NCBI GenBank assembly: GCA_008297795.1
Contig: VBQP01000009.1
Coordinates: forward strand, 1 to 15,028
Source of the DNA: Thermoplasmata archaeon
GTDB lineage: Archaea; Thermoplasmatota; E2; UBA202; DSCA01
Length of the DNA stretch: 15,028 nucleotides
Reading direction: 5' to 3'
The number at the start of each line of letters is the position of its first letter. The stretch's first letter is position 1. Both the position numbers and the translations under genes were made by a program. A model generated the notes under the pieces. It had not been told where the DNA came from, searched no databases, and worked only from the letters and a program-made list of their open reading frames with translations. Positions 7,328-13,931 of the stretch are shown piece by piece.

Positions 7328-7999
7328 TCAGTGTGTCGTTGCTTCGAAGTCAAATGTTATTGTACCGCTGTAAGAACCTGCAGATGCGGTATCCGGAATG
7401 TCTATCGATATCTGTACCCACACGTAGTCATCTGTTCCGCTTGTTGCAGATGCAGTGCTCTCTGTATATCTAACCTGTGCAGTTCCGTCCCATGCTGTTG
7501 TTATGCCGCTACCCATATTTGAGGGGTCGCTGTTGCCTGCGGCAAGAGTCCATGCAGTCGTGTCTCCAGGCGTAACATCGCTTCCCTTATTCCACATGAA
7601 AACACTGCTTGCATCATTCTCTGCCTTCGCTGTTGGATTGCCGTGTAGCCATATCTGGAGATAGTCTGCGCCAAATGTCGGAGAAACCTCTATGTCTGTT
7701 ATGTCCACACTGAAGTTTTCCTCGTTTACAATTGCAAATGCTGCAGTATATGTCTTGTTAACCCCCTTCGTAAGATCTCCAAAGTTAAGTTTCAGAGTGG
7801 TATTGCCTGATTCAGCCCTCAGCACCCTTATCCCGTCAGTTGCGTTGTCGCTTCCCACAAATCGTATGAATCCGTTGGAAGGATGGTTTATGCTGTATTC
7901 GTAACTGAGTTGTGCCCTCGCATACTGTGTTGCAACAACAGCGGATACTGCCACCATTGCCACTGCAATCAACAATAGTTTCTTTCTCGTTCCGTTCAT
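7328..7999 (-). CDS. TasA/AbpA-like secreted filament (bundling pilus) subunit
   Basis: A 223-residue secreted protein. The signal peptide MNGTRKKLLLIAVAMVAV runs to a likely signal peptidase I cut after ARA (about residue 29), leaving an N-terminal strand QLSYEYS. The mature part carries family features of TasA/camelysin and archaeal AbpA: LNFGDLTKGVNKTYTAAFAI (71-90), then a VNEENFSVDI strand, and a closing VQISIDIPDTASAGSYSGTI. Four N-glycosylation sequons are present (N52, N66, N81, N95). AbpA-type subunits polymerise by donating the N-terminal strand to a neighbour, forming bundling pili in biofilms; that this one does so is inference. The chosen ATG has a strong AGGAGG six bases upstream; a TTG 126 bases further up would put the signal peptide inside the protein and is rejected. 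First gene of an apparent operon with a signal peptidase. Confidence 0.8.
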   Translation of the reverse strand: MNGTRKKLLLIAVAMVAVSAVVATQYARAQLSYEYSINHPSNGFIRFVGSDNATDGIRVLRAESGNTTLKLNFGDLTKGVNKTYTAAFAIVNEENFSVDITDIEVSPTFGADYLQIWLHGNPTAKAENDASSVFMWNKGSDVTPGDTTAWTLAAGNSDPSNMGSGITTAWDGTAQVRYTESTASATSGTDDYVWVQISIDIPDTASAGSYSGTITFDFEATTH

Positions 8000-8165
8000 G
8001 TTTTCCTCCTTTTTGACCTCGCAGGGTGAGGTTCCTTTTTTATTTCCGCCCTGCTCCGTTCCATAAAATCTCCCTTTCCCTGCATGCAGGAAATCACCTC
8101 TATGAAAAAATAAGGGAGATGACAATAATTTGATGTAACGACAGCCATGTCTCCTATATAAGACT
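8000..8165 (-). promoter_or_regulatory. Promoter and structured leader of the TasA-like operon
   Basis: Within the largest gene-free stretch of the window (8000-8257), the minus strand has TCTTATATAG (about 8163-8154), a good TATA box placing the transcription start near 8131 and giving a leader of about 130 bases. The leader contains the perfect 12-base palindrome CCTGCATGCAGG (8079-8090), a small hairpin ACCTC-loop-GAGGT (8016-8032), and AGGAGG just before the ATG. A second A/T-rich box TTTATAAGG (about 8247-8254) could give a longer leader. The hairpin ends only a few bases before the ribosome-binding site, so it could affect translation or message stability. Confidence 0.5.
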
Positions 8166-8257
8166 CCACATTCACATATGTACCCAGCATCTCATCCCTT
8201 CGGAGAAAAAGAGGACATCGGATTTAATACTTTCTAAATTTTTCCTTATAAATTAAA

Positions 8258-8515
8258 CTATCTTCTGCCATTCAGGATTATTACGCCACTGCCCACCATA
8301 TACATAACAATATCTGCCTTTATATCTGAAAAAAGCTGGAATATGTAAGCAAAAAACATGAAAAACGCTTCTACAGGCTTTATGTTTGACGATGCGTCCC
8401 CTGCATATTTCATGAGCCACACAAGGTCAGATGAAAAAACATAAAGCACCATAAAAATAAGAAGAAGAGCAATAAGTTCCACCAAAACCTTGTCCCGCCT
8501 CATGATTCCTGGCAT
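8258..8515 (-). CDS. Small membrane protein, unknown
   Basis: An 85-residue product with no family I recognise. It has a short basic N-terminus (MPGIMRRDK), one membrane helix (about 9-28), a loop DLVWLMKYAGDASSNIKP, then a second hydrophobic region that could be one long helix or two short ones (about 48-64 and 68-82), and ends NGRR. A TATA-like box CATATAAATATG on the minus strand, centred near 8540, lies about 26 bases ahead of the ATG at 8515, so the message is probably leaderless; ATG at 8503 is an alternative start. It sits between the methionine aminopeptidase gene and the TasA-like operon on the same strand with its own promoter, so a link to either is not shown. Confidence 0.65.
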   Translation of the reverse strand: MPGIMRRDKVLVELIALLLIFMVLYVFSSDLVWLMKYAGDASSNIKPVEAFFMFFAYIFQLFSDIKADIVMYMVGSGVIILNGRR

Positions 8516-8534
8516 CCAGCAATTATCAAAACGG

Positions 8535-8546
8535 CATATTTATATG
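8535..8546 (-). promoter_or_regulatory. Probable TATA box of the 85-residue membrane protein gene
   Basis: CATATAAATATG on the minus strand is centred near 8540, about 26 bases before the ATG at 8515. It starts just inside the end of the methionine aminopeptidase gene. The distance suits a leaderless transcript. Confidence 0.5.
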
Positions 8547-8547
8547 A

Positions 8548-9435
8548 TTATGTTTTTTCTCGGGCGGTCAGCACCTCGCATCCATCTTTCCTTACAAGCA
8601 GGGTATGCTCCGCCTGCGCCACGATGCCGCCATCTGCCTCCACAAGTTTTTTGTATGCATATATCGCCCTCCTTCTCAGCATAAAAGCAAGAGACATGTT
8701 TATTCTATCCTTCCCGACTATGTCTGCCATCCACCTACCTGCAAAGGGAAGCCCATCAAATCTTTTTCTCATTTCATCTGCCAGCCTTCCTCTGGCTCTC
8801 TCTTTCAGATGATAGATGTTGCCGTTTTCTGCATCAACAACATATCCTCTGCCGTCTGTGGCGAATGGCTCAATTGCTATTACTTCTCCTTCCCTCAGTT
8901 TTCTGCCGTTGCTGTTTGATACGTTTGGAATGGAAAGTCCTGCATGGAGGTTGTATCTTTCAAGAGAATGCCCCTGCAGGTTTTTCACAGGCTTCAGCCC
9001 GTACGAGTTTATCTTTTTCTCTATTGCCTCCCCTATCTCGGATATGGTGACTCCTGCCCTTACAATTTCTATTGCCTCATGAAGAGCCTCTTCAGCCGCC
9101 CTTATTATGTGTTCATTTTCATTGCTTCCAACTTCAACTGTCAGCGCCGAATCGCCTATGTATCCGTCAACATGAGAGCCTGCATCGAGCTTGACCACAT
9201 CCCCTCTTTTGAATTTCAGATGGTCGTTTAGGGAAGGTGTGTAATGCGCCGCTACTTCATTTACAGATATGTTTACAGGAAAGGAAAGACGTGCCTCTTT
9301 GGATATTATTCCTTCTATTTTTTCCGCCACCTCTATGTATCTCACTCCTTCCCTCACCATCTTTGCCCCTGCAGAGAGCGCCTTTCCGAGAACCCTTCCA
9401 GCCTTCCTGTAGTTCCCATATATTTCCTCATCCAT
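8548..9435 (-). CDS. map: Methionine aminopeptidase, archaeal type 2
   Basis: Removes the initiator methionine from new proteins; a cytosolic two-metal hydrolase of the M24 family. The 295-residue length is usual for archaeal type 2 enzymes. The five metal ligands are all in place: D84 and D95 (KLDAGSHVDGYIGDSA), H156 (LQGHSLERY), E189 (AIEPFAT) and E276 (AQAEHTLLV). Substrate-side histidines H64 and H164 are also present. The insert between E189 and E276 (about 195-265) matches the helical insertion of the type 2 enzymes. The start overlaps the end of the upstream tsaC-like gene by 8 bases, and I read it as the third gene of an MBF1-TsaC-MAP operon, all concerned with translation or transcription. 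Very secure. Confidence 0.96.
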   Translation of the reverse strand: MDEEIYGNYRKAGRVLGKALSAGAKMVREGVRYIEVAEKIEGIISKEARLSFPVNISVNEVAAHYTPSLNDHLKFKRGDVVKLDAGSHVDGYIGDSALTVEVGSNENEHIIRAAEEALHEAIEIVRAGVTISEIGEAIEKKINSYGLKPVKNLQGHSLERYNLHAGLSIPNVSNSNGRKLREGEVIAIEPFATDGRGYVVDAENGNIYHLKERARGRLADEMRKRFDGLPFAGRWMADIVGKDRINMSLAFMLRRRAIYAYKKLVEADGGIVAQAEHTLLVRKDGCEVLTAREKT

Positions 9436-9997
9436 GCAATTCCTCCTCGCTTATTGCCCCTTCTCTGACAACTTTTATTGCCCCTTCTGAAACATCTACT
9501 ATTGTGGATGGGACTCCTTTCAGTTTGCCCCCGTCCAAATACATTTCTACTTTATCTTTCATCTGCTCTCTTGCATCCTCAACCGTCGAAGGGGCATCCC
9601 TTCCATGAATATTTGCACTTGTGGCAGTCAAAGCACCTGCAACTGATAAAAGACGAATTGCCATATCATTTGAAGGAACCCTAACTGCTATCTTTTCTCC
9701 TGCCACAATTTCAGGCACGCTTTCCCTCTTTCTCAATATGAGAGTCAGGGAGCCGGGCAGGAATTTCTCTGCAAGTTTTTCTGCAGTTTCATTCATAATT
9801 GCCACATCCTCTATTCGCGATACACTCTCGACAGCAACGGGAAGGCAGATACTGGCAGGTCTTTTCTTTATTTCATAGACCTTCCTCACCGCATCTTCGT
9901 TGTATATGCTTGCGCCGAGAGCATATAAAGTATCTGTTGGGTAGACAATGACTTCCCCTTTTTTAATCACATCTGCGGCTTTCTCAATTTCATTCAT
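9428..9997 (-). CDS. tsaC: Threonylcarbamoyl-AMP synthase, YrdC/TsaC type (short form)
   Basis: Makes threonylcarbamoyl-AMP from threonine, bicarbonate and ATP, the first step in forming t6A at position 37 of ANN-reading tRNAs; the product is handed to the Kae1/KEOPS complex in archaea. The 189 residues consist of the YrdC domain only: VYPTDTLYALG (18-28), the KKRP motif followed by a hydrophobic stretch (44-47), a TSANIHGRDAPST segment (about 126-138), and STIVD near the end. Many archaea carry the longer Sua5 form with an extra C-terminal domain, which is absent here; the frame ends cleanly in EEELHG and runs into map, so this is not a visible truncation. Its ATG overlaps the end of the MBF1 gene by 8 bases. 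Family secure; the exact name (TsaC versus Sua5) is a convention. Confidence 0.92.
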   Translation of the reverse strand: MNEIEKAADVIKKGEVIVYPTDTLYALGASIYNEDAVRKVYEIKKRPASICLPVAVESVSRIEDVAIMNETAEKLAEKFLPGSLTLILRKRESVPEIVAGEKIAVRVPSNDMAIRLLSVAGALTATSANIHGRDAPSTVEDAREQMKDKVEMYLDGGKLKGVPSTIVDVSEGAIKVVREGAISEEELHG

Positions 9998-10454
9998 CTT
10001 TCTTCAGCAAATCACCGATAGTGAGTCCTCTCACATCCTTCTTTTTTATTATTGCAGGTTTCACATCATGGAATAAAACAATATTCAGCAACTTCTCAAT
10101 TTTTTTAGCCTTTTCATCTGACGGACGGAGTTCCTGGTTCTCGATTTTTGCGACTGTATTCGTCTTTTCACCTATCATGGCGCCCAACTGCTGGCGCGTC
10201 AGCCCTCTGTTCTCCCTTGCTTTCCTTATTCTTTTGCCCCAGTCTGGCACAATTTCCTTGTCCATTTTTTCAAATATGTCCTTTCCATAATATTCCTTTT
10301 TAGAGGAGGGTATCGATACTGGTACTTTCCTTTTTGGCACAGCAACAGGTTTTCCATATGCAGCACACGAACTGCATACCATCATTTCAGTGCCCTCTAT
10401 TATAACCCTCTGAAGTCTGTCCTCCTTTCCACAAAGTTCGCATCTCATCAACAT
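9990..10454 (-). CDS. mbf1: Multiprotein bridging factor 1 (MBF1) homologue
   Basis: A 154-residue protein with the two-part archaeal MBF1 design: an N-terminal zinc ribbon (C5, C8, C27, C30; RCELCGK and VCSSC) and an XRE/Cro-type helix-turn-helix (about 72-128) containing WGKRIRKARENRGLTRQQLG and the helix that follows. MBF1 is a conserved archaeal and eukaryotic factor; archaeal forms associate with ribosomes, while in eukaryotes it is a transcription coactivator and helps keep the reading frame on stalled ribosomes. The start could be the first ATG (10454) or the ATG two codons later (10448); both are close to the TATA-like sequence. First gene of the unit with tsaC and map, and directly downstream of ABCE1, which fits a role in translation. 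Confidence 0.93.
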   Translation of the reverse strand: MLMRCELCGKEDRLQRVIIEGTEMMVCSSCAAYGKPVAVPKRKVPVSIPSSKKEYYGKDIFEKMDKEIVPDWGKRIRKARENRGLTRQQLGAMIGEKTNTVAKIENQELRPSDEKAKKIEKLLNIVLFHDVKPAIIKKKDVRGLTIGDLLKKDE

Positions 10455-10468
10455 GGCAATGTGATTAG

Positions 10469-10485
10469 TGAATAAGAATTTATCG
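10469..10485 (-). promoter_or_regulatory. Possible TATA box upstream of MBF1
   Basis: GATAAATTCTTATTCAC on the minus strand fills most of the 33-base gap between the ABCE1 stop and the MBF1 ATG. The distance from GATAAATT to the ATG is about 27 bases, so a leaderless MBF1 message is possible, besides read-through from ABCE1. Weak evidence. Confidence 0.35.
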
Positions 10486-10487
10486 GG

Positions 10488-12221
10488 CTAAGTGCTCAGA
10501 GGCGAGTAATAATATTCTCCTGCAGCCTTCTGCTCACGGTCGAGGCGAGAGTCAGGCTTGTTCACTCTGGGGCGGTTGCTCTCCTCATCTCTTCTGAATG
10601 TCACCCCTAACTCCTTCAAAAATATGTTCATCCCTGTGCGCAGGTCGAAGGGACCCATTCCCCTACCGCTGACTCCAGGCTTTCCAGTGAATACCATCAG
10701 AGACTGGCTCACCATATCAATGAAATAAACATCGTGGTCAACCACAAGTGCAGCCACTCCTTCCTTTTCCATGACCCTGCTTATTACCTTTGCCACGCTC
10801 ATACGCTGCGAGGAATCGAGGTATGCAGAGGGCTCGTCTATGAGGTATATGTCAGCCTCTCTCGAAAGGCAGAGCGCTATGGCGACTGTCTGAAGTTCCC
10901 CTCCCGACAGTTCCCTGAGTTTTTTATCATACAGTGTGTGTATCCCCAGCGGTTTCACAATCTCTCTCTCATAAAAGGGGTTCAGAGATTTGCTGCTCAT
11001 GAAAACATCTCTGACAGTACCATCCACCGCCTTCACATACTGGGGCTTGTAACTGACCTTCACCTCTGCATCCACCTCCCCCTCCGTAGGCTCTATCACG
11101 CCTGCGAGCATTTTAACAAATGTTGTCTTTCCAATGGCGTTCGGACCAACAACTCCTATAACCTCGCCTTCATGAATTTCACCTTCCTCTGTCTCAAGAG
11201 TGAAATTATCAAACTCCTTTCTCAATTTATTGAATTTTAGCATGGTATTGAGTTCCTTTTTCTCCCTCGGAGGATGTGCCTCGAATTTTATTTCCTCCCC
11301 GAACCTGACGTTCTCCTCTTTGAGATATCCTGAGAGATACAGATTTATACCATGCCTGACCGACTTGGGCTGCGTGACGATTCCATAAACCCCTTTCTTC
11401 CCGTATATGAGATGAACGCTGTCTGCAAGGAAGTCAAGAACTGCAAGGTCATGCTCTATAACCATCACCATTTTATCCTCTGCAAGTTTCCTTATCTCTT
11501 TCGCCATTTTTACCCTTGACTCTATGTCGAGATATGAAGAAGGTTCGTCAAAGAAATATATGTCTGCATCCTCTGACATTGCGGATACAATGGCAACTTT
11601 CTGCAGGTCACCCCCCGATATTTCCCCCATCTTCCTCCCTGCTATTTCCTCCATCTCAAATTTTTTTATTGCCTCATCTGAAACAAAGTCTCTCACCACC
11701 CCATCTGCCGTGGCAAGTTTGTCAACGTACTGTGTCTTGAACGAAACCTTTATGTTGCCGGCAAAAAGTTTGCTCATGTAATCATACATCTCCGTGCCCT
11801 TCCAGTATTCAGCAACATCTTCGGGTGGCATCTCCCAGTTGCCCAGATTTGGCTTCAACTGCCCTGACAGTATATTTATCGCCGTCGTCTTTCCTATTCC
11901 GTTCTGCCCCAGTATTCCCACAACTTTTCCTTTCTTAGGCACGGGGAGGCGGAAAAGGCGGAAAGCGTTCTCTCCAAAACGATGAACCATATCCTCTTCC
12001 AGTTCATCGGGAAGATTTTCTATATGTATCGCATTGAACGGGCATTTATGGACGCATATCCCGCATCCAACGCACAGTTCCTCCGATATGATGGGCTTTC
12101 CCGTCTTCTCGTCCATCACTATTGTCTCGTCCCCGCTCCTGACGCGCGGGCAGTATCTCACACACTCCTGAGAGCATTTCTTCGGATGGCATCTGTCGCT
12201 GTTAAGAACTGCTACCCTCAT
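10488..12221 (-). CDS. abce1: ABCE1/RLI ribosome-recycling ATPase
   Basis: Splits ribosomes into subunits after termination, working with aRF1/Pelota; cytosolic. From the chosen ATG the product has 577 residues, near the family norm. The N-terminal domain has eight cysteines for two 4Fe-4S clusters (C11, C16, C20, C24 and C50, C53, C56, C60). Two ATPase domains follow: Walker A GQNGIGKT (105-112), signature SGGDLQ (202-207), Walker B DEPSSYLD (225-232); then GPNAIGKT (359-366), SGGELQ (439-444) and DEPSAYLD (462-469). Ten more codons exist upstream, but the ATG at 12221 gives the normal N-terminus MRVAVLNSDRCHPKKC and has GGTGG five bases ahead. It overlaps the acyl-CoA synthetase gene by 20 bases. 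Very secure. Confidence 0.97.
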   Translation of the reverse strand: MRVAVLNSDRCHPKKCSQECVRYCPRVRSGDETIVMDEKTGKPIISEELCVGCGICVHKCPFNAIHIENLPDELEEDMVHRFGENAFRLFRLPVPKKGKVVGILGQNGIGKTTAINILSGQLKPNLGNWEMPPEDVAEYWKGTEMYDYMSKLFAGNIKVSFKTQYVDKLATADGVVRDFVSDEAIKKFEMEEIAGRKMGEISGGDLQKVAIVSAMSEDADIYFFDEPSSYLDIESRVKMAKEIRKLAEDKMVMVIEHDLAVLDFLADSVHLIYGKKGVYGIVTQPKSVRHGINLYLSGYLKEENVRFGEEIKFEAHPPREKKELNTMLKFNKLRKEFDNFTLETEEGEIHEGEVIGVVGPNAIGKTTFVKMLAGVIEPTEGEVDAEVKVSYKPQYVKAVDGTVRDVFMSSKSLNPFYEREIVKPLGIHTLYDKKLRELSGGELQTVAIALCLSREADIYLIDEPSAYLDSSQRMSVAKVISRVMEKEGVAALVVDHDVYFIDMVSQSLMVFTGKPGVSGRGMGPFDLRTGMNIFLKELGVTFRRDEESNRPRVNKPDSRLDREQKAAGEYYYSPLST

Positions 12222-13566
12222 TTTTCCACCCTTTGTAACCTGCGTATCCAACTATTTTATCAAGGGATGCAACAGCCCTCGCCGGCTCTTCCAGCAAAGG
12301 TATCCCGTAATCTGCCATTATGCGCGCCTGCTCTTTCACCACTTTTCCCCCCATTGCCACAGCCACGATTGGCTTGCAATTTTTATCTTCCACTCCGACA
12401 AGCCTCTTCAACCCGTCATGAAGTTCCTTCACAGAGTCAAGAAGAGGGGCGTCCTGGAAGACAAAGAATGGCATTATTATGTCTATGCCCTCATCTTTTT
12501 TCATTGCCTCAATGCCTTTAAGGAAATGTCCTGCATTTGCGCTCCCTGTCAGATCAAGAGGGTTGGATATTATGGCGAATTCTGGCAGGCCCGAAATTTT
12601 TTCCTTTTCCAGTTCGGGGGCGCTCAAATTTTTTGAATGATATATGTAATCTGATGCAATAACGCAGGGACCTGCACCGTTTGTTATCATCCCAACTCGC
12701 CCGCCGCCTGGCAGCGGCTGCGTGGCAAGTATCCTTGTTATATCATAAAATTCCTCGAAGTTGTCTGCGACTATCGCCCCGTACTGACGTGCAGCACCTT
12801 TGAATATGCTGTAGTTCGTAGCCATTGCCCCCGTATGAGAGGCTGCCGCACTTTTGCCAAGAGGGGTTCTTCCCGACTTAAGTATAACAACAGGCTTGTC
12901 AGGGAGCCTGTCCATAAACTTTCTGCCGTTCTCCATGCTCTCTATGTACATTGCTATGACTTTCGTATCCTCATCTCTGTCAAGATATTCAAACATGTCT
13001 ATTTCGCTCACATCTGCCTTATTTCCATAAGAAACAAATTTTGATATGCCAATTTTTCCGGCAAAGTTTTCCAGTAGCCCTATGCCTATTGTACCTGACT
13101 GCGTGAGAACCGCAACGTTTCCTTCGCCTGGCAACTCCATATCTTTCTGAAAGAATGTATTGAGCCTGTTTTTTGGATTGTATATCCCTATGCAGTTTGG
13201 ACCTATTACCCTGATTCCGTACTTTCTGGCGATGGCGACCATCTCCCTTTCCATTTCTGCATTCCCCACCTCCCTGAATCCGCCTGAGATTATGACAATG
13301 CCCTTAACCCCCTTCCTCCCGCAATCCTCGACCACACCGATTATTTTTTCAGACGGGACAGCGACAACTGCAAGGTCAACCCTTCCCTCTATCTCGCTGA
13401 CCGAACTGTAGCACTTTTTCCCGAGTATTTCTTCAGCAGAAGGATTCACAGGGTAAACATCTTTCCTGAACTCTGCCACATTCCTGAGAATCTCATATCC
13501 TATCTTACCGGGACGGGAGGAAGCTCCGACTACCGCCACTCCCACCGGATTAAAAAATTCATCCAT
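12202..13566 (-). CDS. acdA: ADP-forming acetyl/acyl-CoA synthetase, alpha-type subunit
   Basis: Alpha subunit of the NDP-forming acyl-CoA synthetases, which convert acyl-CoA, ADP and phosphate to acid, CoA and ATP, a main energy-conserving step in peptide- and sugar-fermenting archaea. The 454 residues hold the CoA-binding Rossmann domain (VAVVGASSRPGKIGYEILRN, 10-29), a succinyl-CoA-ligase-like middle domain with GPNCIGIYNP (122-131), the phosphohistidine loop SHTGAMA with H244, and a third domain (about 290-450) with MITNGAGPCVIASD. The ATP-grasp beta subunit is not in this window and must lie elsewhere. Acyl specificity cannot be read from sequence, so acetate, branched-chain or aryl acids are all possible. 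It starts seven bases after the PRC-barrel stop and ends overlapping ABCE1, so the three genes are probably co-transcribed. Confidence 0.94.
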   Translation of the reverse strand: MDEFFNPVGVAVVGASSRPGKIGYEILRNVAEFRKDVYPVNPSAEEILGKKCYSSVSEIEGRVDLAVVAVPSEKIIGVVEDCGRKGVKGIVIISGGFREVGNAEMEREMVAIARKYGIRVIGPNCIGIYNPKNRLNTFFQKDMELPGEGNVAVLTQSGTIGIGLLENFAGKIGISKFVSYGNKADVSEIDMFEYLDRDEDTKVIAMYIESMENGRKFMDRLPDKPVVILKSGRTPLGKSAAASHTGAMATNYSIFKGAARQYGAIVADNFEEFYDITRILATQPLPGGGRVGMITNGAGPCVIASDYIYHSKNLSAPELEKEKISGLPEFAIISNPLDLTGSANAGHFLKGIEAMKKDEGIDIIMPFFVFQDAPLLDSVKELHDGLKRLVGVEDKNCKPIVAVAMGGKVVKEQARIMADYGIPLLEEPARAVASLDKIVGYAGYKGWKNEGSSS

Positions 13567-13572
13567 GGACGA

Positions 13573-13812
13573 CTATTCTTCTCCCACGACTATTACATCC
13601 CTCACTGACTTCACCGAGTCGAAAGGAAACAGCAGATAGCCCTCCTCGTCCTGCTGATAAAGCCGCGGATCTATTTTATCCGATGGTTCTACGAGAAGAT
13701 TCTCCAGTTTTCCTGTTTTCTCATTGACGGTTATGTTGCGTAGTGTGCCAAGATACATGCCCTCATCGCTCATGACTCTTTTGCCCCTTAAATCATTCTC
13801 CATTACTTTCAT
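13573..13812 (-). CDS. Small PRC-barrel domain protein
   Basis: A 79-residue protein made of one PRC-barrel domain: DLRGKRVMSDEGMYLGTLRNI, a turn with NEKTGKLENLLVEP, then DPRLYQQDEEGYLLFPFDSV and a closing VRDVIVVGEE. This is the common euryarchaeal stand-alone form. Some haloarchaeal members (CdpB1/CdpB2) act in FtsZ-based division, but many others have no known role, so I give no function. The start chosen is ATG at 13812, with AAGGTGG seven bases upstream; GTG at 13821 is in frame but lies inside that ribosome-binding site. First gene of a unit with the acyl-CoA synthetase and ABCE1, with a strong TATA box about 65 bases upstream. A second PRC-barrel is at the N-terminus of the kinase-like protein ending at 3598. 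Confidence 0.9.
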   Translation of the reverse strand: MKVMENDLRGKRVMSDEGMYLGTLRNITVNEKTGKLENLLVEPSDKIDPRLYQQDEEGYLLFPFDSVKSVRDVIVVGEE

Positions 13813-13870
13813 TTTTTCCACCTTCTTGAATAGGTATGTGCTTTTTTAACTTTTCTTTTAACAGCCGCCC

Positions 13871-13882
13871 TTTTATATATCT
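13871..13882 (-). promoter_or_regulatory. TATA-box promoter of the PRC-barrel/acyl-CoA synthetase/ABCE1 unit
   Basis: AGATATATAAAAGG on the minus strand is a near-ideal archaeal TATA box centred about 13876. It predicts transcription start near 13849 and a leader of about 37 bases ending in the AAGGTGG ribosome-binding site. A direct repeat GTTAAAA (twice within about 20 bases) lies around the predicted start and might bind a regulator. Confidence 0.65.
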
Positions 13883-13906
13883 TACCTTAAAGTGCAGATG
13901 CAATGC

Positions 13907-13922
13907 AAAAATGAAGGAAAAA
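13907..13922 (-). terminator. Two T5 tracts after the PGF-CTERM protein gene
   Basis: On the minus strand, CTTTTTCC (T run 13922-13918) and ATTTTTGC (T run 13911-13907) follow 10 and 21 bases after the stop codon at 13932. Oligo-T tracts are sufficient for termination in euryarchaea, and the next promoter starts about 25 bases later, so this is a sensible unit boundary. Confidence 0.5.
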
Positions 13923-13931
13923 GATAGGGTG

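Noticed and set aside
8000..8125. In-frame extension of the TasA-like gene to a TTG at 8125
   Set aside because: It adds 42 charged residues ahead of a well-formed signal peptide, while the ATG at 7999 has AGGAGG at good spacing.
7996..8190. 64-codon frame in the leader of the TasA-like gene, overlapping its ATG
   Set aside because: It contains the best TATA box of the operon near its start, has unremarkable composition and no ribosome-binding site; most likely chance.
8203..8213. T5 run (CTCTTTTTCTCC on the minus strand) as terminator of the 85-residue membrane protein gene
   Set aside because: It is short and 45 bases beyond the stop; plausible but too weak to list as a feature.
12222..12251. 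Ten extra N-terminal codons for ABCE1
   Set aside because: The ATG at 12221 gives the standard family N-terminus and is preceded by GGTGG; the extra codons include that site.
13813..13821. GTG start three codons earlier for the small PRC-barrel protein
   Set aside because: The GTG lies inside AAGGTGG, the likely ribosome-binding site for the ATG at 13812.
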